This document shows, piece after piece, positions 55,110 to 64,000 of a stretch of 64,000 nucleotides of DNA. Positions within the stretch are counted from its first letter, which is position 1. Every line of letters begins with the position of its first letter. The notes beneath the pieces were generated by a model that was given only the letters and a program-made list of their open reading frames with translations, had not been told where the DNA came from and did not search any database. Location of the stretch: contig CAWJQP010000050.1 of NCBI GenBank assembly GCA_963844855.1, forward strand, positions 1 through 64,000. The letters run 5' to 3'. This DNA comes from DASQDN01 sp963844855. Its GTDB lineage: Bacteria > Acidobacteriota > Terriglobia > Bryobacterales > Bryobacteraceae. The translations under genes and the position numbers were made by a program.

Positions 55110-58100
55110 TTACCAGTAGAACTTAAGTCCGAATTGTATGGTCCTCGGGCCAACAGACGTCGAGAAGGTCCGTCCAAAGTTCGGATTCTCAGGCGCCACA
55201 ATCGGATTCGCGAAGTTGGTGTGATTGAACGCGTTGAAGAACTCACTTCGGAACTCCAGGCGATAGCGTTCGGCGAAACGGATTTCCTTACCAGCGGATA
55301 GATCCCACCAGTGAGCCCCGTTTCCCGGAAGGAAATTCATTGGAGCGGTCCCGAACCGTGGAGTCTGGGCCGGGTGCTTGGCTGTATTCAGGGGCCAATC
55401 GAAGGCATCACGATCGTATTTCGGAGTCAGCAGGCCGTTGCCTCCGAGTATCGGATCGCGCAGAAGATCCGGGCGGCACAGATTTGTAGGCGACGAATTG
55501 CAGTTGGCCGCGGCGATGGTCGGACCATACACATTGAATCCCGAACGTATCGTTACGATTCCTGAAACGCTCCAACCGCTGATTAGCTTGTCGGCGATGC
55601 CAGTGAGATTCCCTCCGATAGCCTTGCCCCTTCCGAAGGGAAGTTCGTAGATGAAATTACCGGTAAACCGGTGAGGTAGATGATCGGAGGAAAAGCTGTT
55701 CTCGTTGCTCAGATTGAACGGGTCTTGAACCTGCCCAACGTTTCCCGTCGTTCTGGCTCCGTTCTTCGTGAGAGTCTTGCTCCACGTATAAGCGCCTTTG
55801 AATTGGAGTCCGCTGCCCATCCTTTTCTCAGCGGAAACCAGCAGCGCGTTGTAGTTGGCGGCTCCGCTATTTGCGAACCCGAAGACACGGCCCCATTTCG
55901 GGAATGGCAGCCTGGGTTGAAGCGCTCCGGCGGCGGGCTTCACTGCGTTGTAATCAAGCGAGCTTTCGAGATGAGTTCCCTTTGAACCTAAGTACTGCGC
56001 CTCCAGAACGACAGTCTTGCCCACTTCCTGGGCCAGTCCGAAACTCCACTGTTGTGTGTAGCCGTCCAGCCATTGATTCTCCGGACCTGTTAAGACACCG
56101 AAAATCGCGCTCGTGAGATTACCATTCGGATTGTTTGCATCGCCCGCGTAGGTGAGCGTTGGTGTTCTCACATCCGAGGTATATCCGGCCCAGAACTGCG
56201 CCGGCGGACCGGTTACCGAATTCTGTACCAGATTCATCAATTGAGCGCTCGAATAGTACCAGCCATATCCGCCTCGCATGACGGTGCGGTTACCGCCGAA
56301 GGGACGATAAGCAAATCCGAACCTTGGCGCAAGGTTGTTCATATCAGGTTTGAAGAGAGTTTCCCGGTCAAGATACGCCATGGGAAGGTCCGGCCGGATG
56401 TCCCTGTAGAACGCCTCAGCATTTGTGTTTTGCTTGGGGAACCGCAGGCCGCCCACTCCGTTCCCGAGGCTCGGATCGAAGGTCGGAGTCAGTCCGCCGA
56501 GTTCGCGCGGCACTTGGTTGTACTCATAGCGGAGGCCGATATTGAGCGTCAACTTGGGACTGACTTTCCAGTCGTCGAGTACATAAAAAGCCAGCATGTT
56601 TCGTCGAAAACGTCCAATCTCATTTGGAGCTAGAGCAATTGAAGAACTTGCGGGATAGCCAAGAAGAAAATCAGCAAAACCATCAGTTGAGAATTGGCCG
56701 GAGAATGTATATTGGTTGTTTTGCCGAGTTCCAAGGAAGGCGTCGGCGCTATGCCGGCGAATATCCGCGCCGGCTTTGAAGTTGTGCTTCCCTCGCGACC
56801 ACGTGACTCCGTCATAGAACTGGAATGTGTTTACCGTCAGAAACCACGGTTGCGTCTCGCCTAAGCCGGTGATCGCAGTGTTAGCCAACCCGATGCCCTC
56901 AACGAAACCGGCGCTTTCGCCACTGGCCGGAGCAAAGGGCACTCCAGCTTCGTATGCGATCGGATTTCCGGAGTTCTGACCCATCGTACGATTGATCGTC
57001 CGTCCATAGCTGCCGCGGAATTCGTTCAGAAAGCGCGGCGTTATGATTGACGTCAATCCGGCAACGACGTTTTGGAATCTCTGTGGTTGGGCTTGCCCGC
57101 CAACTGTCGGAAATGTTCCAGGATTGAATTTGTCAACGTCCGAAATACCGTACCGGACCATGAGGTCGTGCGCGTTCGTTACGCGCCAGTCGTACCGGAA
57201 GATGCCGGAGTTATAGTCGTCGACGCTAGAGCGGTTCTCGGTGAAGTTCTGCGCCGGGTTGGCGTTGTTGGCTGAAGGGTAATACTTCGCCAGTGCCGCT
57301 GAAATCGGACTGATTCGAGTGGCAGGGATGATGTTTCCCGGAAAGGGAGCGCCCGTTAGAGGATCATTGATTACCTTCGTTCCACCGCTGAAATTTCCCT
57401 GCAGTTGAAGTGGCGTAGGCACGACACCGGTGCGAAACACTCCCTGCCGGACGCGCGAAGCATCATAGTTCACGAAGAGAAACATCCGGTCTTTGATGAT
57501 GCGCCCGCCCGCGGCAGCCCCAAACTGATTGCGGCGCAATGGCGCGATGGTCTGAGTTGGTGTCAGGAAGAAGTTGCGCGCATCCAGCTTGTCGTTGCGG
57601 AGAAATTCCCAGATCGCGCCATGAAAGGCGTTCGAGCCGGACTTCGTGACGACATTGATGACAGCTCCGCCGCCTGAACCGAACTCTGCCGAGTACTGCC
57701 CGACTTGGATGCTGAACTCTTGAATCGCATCGACCGAAGGCGCAAGATTCCAGCTATGAAAGAATGCCTCCTTGTTGTCAGCTCCATCGAGTTGGTAGTT
57801 GTTGTCCTGATGAGGCATTCCCGCCGCTGTGGGAGCACGCTTATTCACGATCGCGGCTGATCCCACACCCTCATTGATCCCGGCGGTGAGTGTCGTGAGT
57901 TCCATGAAGTTCCGCCCGTTCAGAGGCAGGCGCACCACCTTGGATTCGTTGATGACACCCCCGATGAGCGGACTCTCGGTATTCACCAACGCCGCCGTTC
58001 CGGTTACCTCGACGGACTGGGCCAACTCACCGACCTGAAGCTGCACATCAACGCGTACTTGTTGTCCGACTTCGAGAACAATCTCCGTGACGGCCGCAGT

Positions 58101-58379
58101 CTTGAAGCCGGATGCTTGCGCTTCAAGGCGGTAGGGTCCTGGGTTGAGAGCAGGTATGCGATACGTGCCGGACTCGTCTGTTACCGCCTCGCGGCTCAGA
58201 TTCGTGCTGGTATTGGTGGCGGTCACCTTCACGTTCGGAACGAGAGCACCGCTCCCGTCCTGAACGACGCCTGTCATTGTTGCGGTTGGAACCTGTGCTG
58301 ACATCAGCCCGGCGAAGAGCAAAGTCAGAATAAGAACGAAGAAGATCCTAGAGACACTCGGAGGCAGCATAGGATGCAC
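55110..58379 (-). CDS. TonB-dependent receptor with carboxypeptidase-regulatory N-domain (Oar-like)
   Basis: 1089 residues, intact. Signal peptide ISRIFFVLILTLLFAGLMSA; carboxypeptidase-regulatory-like domain at ~30-110 (VVQDGSGALVPNVKVTATNT; SGTYRIPALNPGPYRLEAQA); plug at ~130-240 (VNTESPLIGGVINESKVVRL; NYQLDGADNKEAF; SGGGAVINVVTKSGSNAFHG). A long barrel ends FNAFNHTNFANPIVAPENPN and a terminal FYW. This is the dominant large outer-membrane protein type of Solibacter-like Acidobacteriota. Downstream of the glycosidase-like gene on the same strand, suggesting co-expression. Confidence 0.92.
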   Translation of the reverse strand: MHPMLPPSVSRIFFVLILTLLFAGLMSAQVPTATMTGVVQDGSGALVPNVKVTATNTSTNLSREAVTDESGTYRIPALNPGPYRLEAQASGFKTAAVTEIVLEVGQQVRVDVQLQVGELAQSVEVTGTAALVNTESPLIGGVINESKVVRLPLNGRNFMELTTLTAGINEGVGSAAIVNKRAPTAAGMPHQDNNYQLDGADNKEAFFHSWNLAPSVDAIQEFSIQVGQYSAEFGSGGGAVINVVTKSGSNAFHGAIWEFLRNDKLDARNFFLTPTQTIAPLRRNQFGAAAGGRIIKDRMFLFVNYDASRVRQGVFRTGVVPTPLQLQGNFSGGTKVINDPLTGAPFPGNIIPATRISPISAALAKYYPSANNANPAQNFTENRSSVDDYNSGIFRYDWRVTNAHDLMVRYGISDVDKFNPGTFPTVGGQAQPQRFQNVVAGLTSIITPRFLNEFRGSYGRTINRTMGQNSGNPIAYEAGVPFAPASGESAGFVEGIGLANTAITGLGETQPWFLTVNTFQFYDGVTWSRGKHNFKAGADIRRHSADAFLGTRQNNQYTFSGQFSTDGFADFLLGYPASSSIALAPNEIGRFRRNMLAFYVLDDWKVSPKLTLNIGLRYEYNQVPRELGGLTPTFDPSLGNGVGGLRFPKQNTNAEAFYRDIRPDLPMAYLDRETLFKPDMNNLAPRFGFAYRPFGGNRTVMRGGYGWYYSSAQLMNLVQNSVTGPPAQFWAGYTSDVRTPTLTYAGDANNPNGNLTSAIFGVLTGPENQWLDGYTQQWSFGLAQEVGKTVVLEAQYLGSKGTHLESSLDYNAVKPAAGALQPRLPFPKWGRVFGFANSGAANYNALLVSAEKRMGSGLQFKGAYTWSKTLTKNGARTTGNVGQVQDPFNLSNENSFSSDHLPHRFTGNFIYELPFGRGKAIGGNLTGIADKLISGWSVSGIVTIRSGFNVYGPTIAAANCNSSPTNLCRPDLLRDPILGGNGLLTPKYDRDAFDWPLNTAKHPAQTPRFGTAPMNFLPGNGAHWWDLSAGKEIRFAERYRLEFRSEFFNAFNHTNFANPIVAPENPNFGRTFSTSVGPRTIQFGLKFYW

Positions 58380-58492
58380 GTTCTCCTCTCGACAAATGAG
58401 TCGTGTTCCGCTAGTTTACTCCTCGGATGAGTCATCGTGATCGTCGAAGGGCTGTTGTCCTGACCATTCGTCCAACGTGCTGGACCGCCTGC

Positions 58493-59935
58493 CTAATCCC
58501 GAAAGCGGAACGAAAAGACATCGGCATCCTTCAATACAAACCGGATGCGTATTGGGCGGCTGCTCAGGCGGCTGATGTCGGATCCGTTCTTCCAAGAGAC
58601 TTGGCGCGCAATTTCATCGCCAATAACTTCACGACTGTCAGAAAGCGTGAACCCTGGCACAGGGGCGCCGTCTTGATCTTGGATTTCAACCCGGACACTG
58701 CCGGCCGCAGAGGTCGAAAAATTGATTTCAAGCGACCTGCCTTGAAATTGAACAGGGCGCGTGACCACCTCCCCACCGGCATATCCGGCATGTAGCGATG
58801 CGAGTCCATCGAGCCTGAGCGCAAAGCGAGTCAGATGTGCAGTCGGTTGGCCATAATTCTTGTTCACGAAGAATGACATTTCGGTCGGTCCGGTCTGAAC
58901 TATGTTCAATGCCGGATAATTGCTACGGGATACCCAGTTTTCCGGGCCGATGCCCGGGCGTACGAAGCTTTCAAGAAATCTGCGTTCATAGCTCGAGCCG
59001 CCACGGGTGGTCAACAGGACAGCATCCGAACAATCCTGGAAGTATTTGGGATCCACGTGTATTGCGGCGGCCTCCTGGAAGGTGAGGACTTGGCGGCCGG
59101 GCATGAATCGCGCCGCGATTCCGATGTAGATGTGAGGCGCGCGGAAGTAAGGGCTGGTCTGGTTGGTATAGAGGTGCTCGGGAGGCGCTTGGCCGAAGGA
59201 CATCTCGACCGGTGGAGTCCAGTTGAGATAGTCCTTGCTGGTTGTCCGAGCCACCCATCGCACTCCGCCCGACGCGAACTTCTTGAAAACACGAAAGTAG
59301 CACACATATGCGTTTTCCGCCGCCGACCAGAACGCGACATTCTGAGAATCGTACATTGTCGTCGGAGATGGAGGGAGCGCCGGTTGCTCCCGCATTTGCC
59401 GCCAATGGATGCCGTCCGCCGAGGCAAAGGGCGCAAGTCCACTCTTGGAGGTTCCGGCAAGCGCTTTGTACCGTTCGTCCGCCGGAACGCCTGGTTTAGT
59501 GTCGAGAAACGGCGTGAAGTTGTGCGAAAAAGGCGGCTTAAGCGCCAAAATGATGTTGTTTTTGCGCGTTTTGGACACTTCAAAGAGACCCAACTCCGGC
59601 TTAGTCCAGCGAATCCCGTCGGTTGACTCCGCGTAACACGTCGATTCCGCTGCGTTCCCATCCCCACCCGCCTGGGGCACACACCGGTAGTAGAGGCGAA
59701 AGCGCCCCGGTTCCTGAATGACGGTGAAGTAGCCCGAGAACGCCCCTTCCCACGGCTGATCCAGCTGGAGCACAGGCCCCTTTTCGATCGGCTGTTGAGC
59801 GCGAAGTTCCGCCCCTTGCCTCCGTTCGATGAGGAATTCGTCGACGAATAGTTCCCGTCTGGAACCGATGTCGATGACGGTTTGTGCACCGAGCGCGGCC
59901 GCCCAGAGAGCGCAGAGCATACGGATGGAATTCAT
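58493..59935 (-). CDS. Secreted five-bladed-propeller glycosidase-like protein
   Basis: About 480 residues from ATG 59935; signal peptide MNSIRMLCALWAAALGAQ. RRELFVDEFLIERRQGAELR and YYRCVPQAGGDGNAAESTCY, then AESTDGIRWTKPELGLFEVS, resemble the family of secreted proteins near GH32/GH43 propellers in planctomycetes and Acidobacteriota. C-terminal jelly-roll-like strands (GSVRVEIQDQDGAPVPGFTL) close the chain. Catalytic residues cannot be named. In operon with the TonB receptor. Confidence 0.65.
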   Translation of the reverse strand: MNSIRMLCALWAAALGAQTVIDIGSRRELFVDEFLIERRQGAELRAQQPIEKGPVLQLDQPWEGAFSGYFTVIQEPGRFRLYYRCVPQAGGDGNAAESTCYAESTDGIRWTKPELGLFEVSKTRKNNIILALKPPFSHNFTPFLDTKPGVPADERYKALAGTSKSGLAPFASADGIHWRQMREQPALPPSPTTMYDSQNVAFWSAAENAYVCYFRVFKKFASGGVRWVARTTSKDYLNWTPPVEMSFGQAPPEHLYTNQTSPYFRAPHIYIGIAARFMPGRQVLTFQEAAAIHVDPKYFQDCSDAVLLTTRGGSSYERRFLESFVRPGIGPENWVSRSNYPALNIVQTGPTEMSFFVNKNYGQPTAHLTRFALRLDGLASLHAGYAGGEVVTRPVQFQGRSLEINFSTSAAGSVRVEIQDQDGAPVPGFTLSDSREVIGDEIARQVSWKNGSDISRLSSRPIRIRFVLKDADVFSFRFRD

Positions 59936-60010
59936 CAAGGTCAGTATCACGCGATCCAGCACCTTGGACAACAGTAATCGCAGAACTGCCATTTCGAATA
60001 CACTGCCCGA

Positions 60011-61195
60011 ATGAGTATCAGCCGCCGCGCATTTACACAAAGTCTACTTGTTGCGCCTTTGGCGGCAGCCGATCTTCCGGCGCCGGCGCTTGCTGTCGAA
60101 CTCGGTCCAGAGACTGTCATCGCTCCCGGCGTACCTTGGCCTTATCTGTTTCAAAGTCGCGGGGGCGCCACAGTGTTGTTCGGTCACGTGAGATGGCCCA
60201 AGGGAGGGAAGTATCCGATTCACTATACTTCCCGCTCGTTCGACGGGCGCAAGACATGGCAGGAATGGACGCCGAGCCCTGAACTTGGTCGCGGTCCGAT
60301 CACGGAAGGCTCCACAGTGCAACTGCGCGATGGCCGCAGTCTGCTTTTCGACGTTCATGCCGAACACAAAGGAGGCAAGCGCTTTGAAGCGAACTTCTGG
60401 AGTTCCAGGAACGATTTCAAGACCATCGAAGGCCCTCGCACATTTAGCTTCGTCCTGCCGGACGCCGAGGTGAATAGTTTCGACGATCGCGGGGAGCCGA
60501 TCTCGCGCATGTACGTGCGGCGGTCGGTAATCGAGCTACAAAATGGCGACTTGCTGGCAACCGCCTACGGCCACTTCGAAGCGGACAAATTCGCAAGCGA
60601 GTACAACGCGAAGATGTACAAGATGCGGTCATTCCTGCTTCGCTCGTCAGACCAGGGAGTGACCTGGAAATATATCGCCGTGATTGCCTCGGGTCCGGTG
60701 GAGCAGGAGGGATTCGGTGAGCCTGTAATGGTTCAGTTACAACACGGACCACGAGTTGGTCGCTTGATCTGCCAGTTACGAACCGGTCGCGAAACACCTA
60801 TTTATCAATGCGAATCGGATGATGAAGGGAAAACGTGGTCGCGACCATATCCACTGGAATGGCGATACAGCCGCTTCGGGCGAACGCGGCCAATTGTCGG
60901 TACCGATCCGGACCTGATCGAAATGCAGGATGGCACTCTGGCTATGTCATTCGGACATAAACCTGACTATCGCGAGCACGGGAACTATCTGGCGTTCAGC
61001 ACCGATCACGGCGCAAGTTGGGGACACGTAACGCAACTCTCGATGACCCCAACCATGGCGTATACGGGCATCCGCGAAGTTTCTCCGGGCGAGCTGTTTG
61101 TCGTGTACACAATTTACCCAGACGCAACCGGTTCCGGACCATATCAGGCGGAGAAGTTCGATACGGTGGGCCGCAGTGTTAAGTTACGCAAGTAG
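60011..61195 (+). CDS. Sialidase-like propeller with Tat-type leader
   Basis: 394 residues. The leader MSISRRAFTQSLLVAPLAAA has the twin-arginine pattern. Asp-box-type segments are SFDGRKTWQEWTP, SSDQGVTWKYI, SDDEGKTWSRP and STDHGASWGHV. Intact frame; starts 75 bp from the divergent glycosidase-like gene, leaving room for back-to-back promoters. Followed after 12 bp by the kelch gene. Confidence 0.75.
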   Translation: MSISRRAFTQSLLVAPLAAADLPAPALAVELGPETVIAPGVPWPYLFQSRGGATVLFGHVRWPKGGKYPIHYTSRSFDGRKTWQEWTPSPELGRGPITEGSTVQLRDGRSLLFDVHAEHKGGKRFEANFWSSRNDFKTIEGPRTFSFVLPDAEVNSFDDRGEPISRMYVRRSVIELQNGDLLATAYGHFEADKFASEYNAKMYKMRSFLLRSSDQGVTWKYIAVIASGPVEQEGFGEPVMVQLQHGPRVGRLICQLRTGRETPIYQCESDDEGKTWSRPYPLEWRYSRFGRTRPIVGTDPDLIEMQDGTLAMSFGHKPDYREHGNYLAFSTDHGASWGHVTQLSMTPTMAYTGIREVSPGELFVVYTIYPDATGSGPYQAEKFDTVGRSVKLRK

Positions 61196-61207
61196 CGCGT
61201 CGATAAC

Positions 61208-62161
61208 ATGCGGTTCGTTCCAGCGGTATTCCTCTTTGCAATGACATCTGTGACTGATGTCGAATGGTCAGAACGCCAGCCGATGCCACAAGCTCAGGCC
61301 GGAGGAGCGACGGCCTATTTGGATGGCGATGTGGTCGTCGTGGGAGGCACGACGTGGGCCGGCGACGTCAAGAGTTGGCTTGCCGATGTCCAGATCTACA
61401 ATCTCGCTTCCAATACGTGGAAATCTGGACCCAAGCTACCCGTACGGCTGGCATACGGACCGTTCGTATCGTCCCCGGAAGGCCTCGAGATCTTCGGCGG
61501 AACGGACGGGCAGACTGCGCATCGCGATTCGTGGAGATTGGACGCGGCGAAGACGAGATGGGTCCGAACGGGATCGATTCCCGGGGATGCGTTGACCGGC
61601 CGTGCCGTGCTTGTCGGTGAATCGGTCTTTCTATTCGGCGGTTGCCGCGATGTTGCTGATTTGACGACTTGCTCCGATGCGGTCTGGCGCCGGAATGGAA
61701 AAGGAGATTGGCAGAGAGTGTCGACACTACCCAGTGGTTCGCTTGCGCTGCCGGCGGTTGCCGTCTCCGGTTCTAGCGTTTATCTTTTCGGCGGTTGTTC
61801 AACGCAATCGAACGGGAAGGCGGCGAACCAAGCGCGAGCGTTCCGTTACGATTCGATGCTGAATCAGTGGAAAACTCTGCGGGATCTTCCACACGGGAAT
61901 CGGGGTCTATCCGCCGTCGCCTACGGCGACCGGTCGATTGTTTTGTTTGGCGGATACACGGATTCCGGGTTCACTTCGGAAGTCCTGCTGTACGACGTCC
62001 AATCCAATACATACAGAAGATTGAAGCCAATGCCTGTCGCTTTACTCGGCGTTGAGTTTGTTTTGAACGACCGGATCATCTACGGGGCTGGCGGCGAGGA
62101 TCGAATGCGGAGCCGTTCCGCACGGCTCCTCGAAGGCAAACTGGCGGTAAGGGAGCAGTGA
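61208..62161 (+). CDS. Kelch-repeat protein, N-acetylneuraminate epimerase-like
   Basis: 317 residues, short leader MRFVPAVFLFAMTSV. Six kelch units with GG doublets: DGDVVVVGGTTW, GLEIFGGTDG, SVFLFGGCRD, SSVYLFGGCSTQ, RSIVLFGGYTDS, IIYGAGGEDR, each with W or Y about 10 residues on. NanM-type mutarotases have this fold and travel with sialidases, but specificity is not provable here. Its stop overlaps the next GTG. Confidence 0.75.
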   Translation: MRFVPAVFLFAMTSVTDVEWSERQPMPQAQAGGATAYLDGDVVVVGGTTWAGDVKSWLADVQIYNLASNTWKSGPKLPVRLAYGPFVSSPEGLEIFGGTDGQTAHRDSWRLDAAKTRWVRTGSIPGDALTGRAVLVGESVFLFGGCRDVADLTTCSDAVWRRNGKGDWQRVSTLPSGSLALPAVAVSGSSVYLFGGCSTQSNGKAANQARAFRYDSMLNQWKTLRDLPHGNRGLSAVAYGDRSIVLFGGYTDSGFTSEVLLYDVQSNTYRRLKPMPVALLGVEFVLNDRIIYGAGGEDRMRSRSARLLEGKLAVREQ

Positions 62162-63147
62162 AACAAGCGATCCTTTATGGCGCAGGCGATCTGCGCATCG
62201 AAGACCGCGCACTCGATCCGGATCACCTGCAGCCCGACCAGTTGTACGTCGAGACTGAGGTCACCGCGTTGTCGACGGGCACCGATCTCGGTAACTATCT
62301 CGGCAATTCCACAGACATTCCCGGCGCTCCGGATTATCCGAGGGCTGTTGGCTATTCAAACGTCGGAGTCGTTCGAGCGGCTGGCGCCGACGCTGGGGGG
62401 GTACAGGTCGGACAGCGTGTTTTCTCTTTAAAACCGCACCAATCGGCCTACATTGCCCATCGTTCCGAATTGCTGGTTCCGGTCCCCCATGGCGTTTCCT
62501 CCGAACAGGCTTCGCTTGCGTATCTGGCCCAACTCGGTATGGCTGCCATCCGGCAAGCGCGATATGAAAGTGGCGAGTCAGTCGCTGTAGTCGGTCTGGG
62601 CGTTATCGGACTGGGGACAGTAGCGATCGCGCGGGCCATGGGAGCGACAGTCACGGCGGTGGCGAACTCGCCGCTGCGCGCGAAGAGTGCAAGCCAGGTC
62701 GGCGCACATAGTGTTCACATCGCTGGAAACGGCGAACTTCCTTCGGGAATCGATGTGGTTGTGCTCACCGCGAATCCATGGTCCGCATTTCGTCTCTCTG
62801 TCGACATGGCGCGTATAGGTGGCCGAATCAGCATTCTCGGCTTCCCTGGACGAGGAGAGCCGCTCCCTGAATTCAATCCGCTCGACCCAAAGTGGTTTTA
62901 TGGGAAGCAGTTGACGCTCATAGGCGCAGGCCTCTCACCGCGCTTAGAGTGCCAGCCAACTGAACTTCGCTTCAATCTGAGACGAAATCTTGAGTATCTT
63001 TTCGGCCTGATGGCGAATGGAGCCGTTTGTCTGGAGCCGATCATTACTCATCGAATGCCGGCGGAGCACATGAGGGATGCATACGAATTGGCAAAGCAGC
63101 ATTCGAAGAGTCTGATCGCGGCCGTGTTCGACTGGCGGACCGCATGA
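62158..63147 (+). CDS. Zinc-type (MDR) dehydrogenase
   Basis: 329 residues from GTG 62158. GroES-like N-domain (TEVTALSTGTDLGNYLGNST; YPRAVGYSNVGVVRAAG) and Rossmann domain with VAVVGLGVIGLGTVAIARAM. The usual catalytic Cys after TALS is replaced by Ser/Thr and the structural-zinc cysteine lobe is missing, as in the sugar-dehydrogenase-like subgroup (BchC/L-threonine-like). Probably oxidises a sugar alcohol or sugar carbon. Overlaps both neighbours. Confidence 0.8.
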   Translation: MKQAILYGAGDLRIEDRALDPDHLQPDQLYVETEVTALSTGTDLGNYLGNSTDIPGAPDYPRAVGYSNVGVVRAAGADAGGVQVGQRVFSLKPHQSAYIAHRSELLVPVPHGVSSEQASLAYLAQLGMAAIRQARYESGESVAVVGLGVIGLGTVAIARAMGATVTAVANSPLRAKSASQVGAHSVHIAGNGELPSGIDVVVLTANPWSAFRLSVDMARIGGRISILGFPGRGEPLPEFNPLDPKWFYGKQLTLIGAGLSPRLECQPTELRFNLRRNLEYLFGLMANGAVCLEPIITHRMPAEHMRDAYELAKQHSKSLIAAVFDWRTA

Positions 63148-64000
63148 GGTACCGGCGTCTAGGAAGGACGGGCTTCGAAACTTCTGAGATTTCGCTTGGC
63201 ACTGTCGAGATTGGAATGCCCTATGGAATCGCGGAGAACGGCCACGTTGCCGCTCCAGATGAAGCCGGAGCGGTCCGGCTACTAAACTACGCGCTGGACA
63301 TAGGGGTGAACTTCATCGATACTGCGCGCGCATACGGTGAAAGCGAAGCAATCATCGGCCGCGCCCTGCGAAACCGGCGGCAAGAATACTTTCTGACGTC
63401 CAAGGTGATCTCTCCTCATGGTCAGAACTTAGGTGCGCAGCAGGTCCGCGACCTGACGACCGCGTCGGTAGAAGAGAGTCTCCGACTACTGCAGACCGAC
63501 TACATCGATCTGATGATGATTCATTGCCGCGCTACGGAGATTGTTCCCGATGAGGCCGTCTTTGAGACTCTGCTGGCATTCCAGGAGGCAGGTCGCATTC
63601 GCAAGATCGGCGCCAGCGTGTATGGCGAGGAGGCGCCGGTAGCCGCCATAGATCACGGTGGGATCGATTGCCTCCAGATCGCTTACAGCGCTCTTGACCG
63701 GCGCCTGGAGTCACGTGTGTTCCAGCTTGCAGAAGAAATGGATGTTGGCTTGGTGGCCCGCTCCGTGTTGCTGAAGGGCGCATTGAGCGATCGCTATCGG
63801 CATTTGCCGGACGCCTTGGCCGATCTGAAAGAAAAGATTCGGCAGTTGGAGGCGCTCGCCACCCGCGAGGGCATGGGCTTAACGGAATTGGCATATCGTT
63901 ATGTAATCGGTCAGAAGATGCCACATACGGCGCTTGTCGGTACAGCCAATATCACGGAACTTCAGCAGGCAATCTGTTTTTCCGAGAGTGGACCGTTATC
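63144..64000 (+). CDS. Aldo/keto reductase, 3' end outside window
   Basis: Runs off the window. MRYRRLGRTGFETSEISLGT is the family start; catalytic Asp in GVNFIDTARAYGESEAIIGR (Asp-Tyr pair), Lys in LTSKVISPHG, His in IDLMMIHCRATE. Starts in an ATGA overlap with the dehydrogenase. With the dehydrogenase it would interconvert sugar carbonyl and hydroxyl groups. Confidence 0.88.
   Translation, partial: MRYRRLGRTGFETSEISLGTVEIGMPYGIAENGHVAAPDEAGAVRLLNYALDIGVNFIDTARAYGESEAIIGRALRNRRQEYFLTSKVISPHGQNLGAQQVRDLTTASVEESLRLLQTDYIDLMMIHCRATEIVPDEAVFETLLAFQEAGRIRKIGASVYGEEAPVAAIDHGGIDCLQIAYSALDRRLESRVFQLAEEMDVGLVARSVLLKGALSDRYRHLPDALADLKEKIRQLEALATREGMGLTELAYRYVIGQKMPHTALVGTANITELQQAICFSESGPL

Overview
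The window looks like chromosomal DNA from a member of the Acidobacteriota, probably Bryobacterales/Solibacter-like. This is inferred from a 1089-residue carboxypeptidase-regulatory/TonB-type receptor, a Ser/Thr kinase with a PD40 propeller, sialidase-like secreted proteins, a DUF2934 gene, and generally high GC with an Acidobacteria-like gene repertoire. No species call is possible from sequence reading alone.

Layout. (1) 1-9.5 kb: housekeeping genes. These are the lexA 3' end, a DUF2934 gene, a minus-strand run iscS-mnmA-lpxL-like (sulfur relay to tRNA thiolation, plus an acyltransferase), a SAM hydroxide adenosyltransferase overlapping mutM, tsaC, NIPSNAP, an aminotransferase, an EF-hand protein, superoxide dismutase, secG and tRNA-Leu(GAG). 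Almost every gene here carries one or more single-base frame breaks. Because several are normally essential, sequencing indels are the simplest explanation. (2) 9.6-12.6 kb: a first integrated element at tRNA-Leu (integrase, excisionase-like gene, one unknown gene), followed by an IS110-family element. (3) 12.8-30.7 kb: a second integrative element. It starts at a 30-bp 3' fragment of a tRNA-Gly gene and carries integrase, HTH gene, traB, traF, ssb and a decapitated traG on the minus strand, then traL, traM, a RepB-type primase, and a full IncP-like mating-pore operon trbBCDEJKLFGI on the plus strand. It ends with a protein that has two ribbon-helix-helix-like segments. No relaxase gene is visible. 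(4) 30.9-33.4 kb: about 1.9 kb with no recognisable gene, flanked by two copies of one protein C-terminus. (5) 33.5-39.1 kb: a sigma-like/anti-sigma-like pair, repeats and a 32-bp perfect palindrome, a TPR protein, and a large beta-propeller plus transglutaminase-like protein. (6) 39.1-48.6 kb: a mobile-element pile. It holds a truncated IS6 gene, an rve-type transposase and a group II intron whose reverse transcriptase is split by two different large-serine-recombinase elements, and downstream a second transposase fragment and a TonB-receptor remnant. (7) 48.6-64 kb: intact-frame carbohydrate genes. These are an SMP-30 lactonase, kinase/PD40 fragments, an MFS permease with an HpaI-type aldolase, two sialidase-like propellers, a TonB receptor with a glycosidase-like partner, a kelch protein, a zinc-type dehydrogenase and an aldo/keto reductase, which reads as a sugar or sugar-acid scavenging locus.

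The most unusual structure is the nested arrangement at 40.6-47.7 kb: one group II intron interrupted twice by unrelated serine-recombinase modules, one of them with clear terminal inverted repeats.
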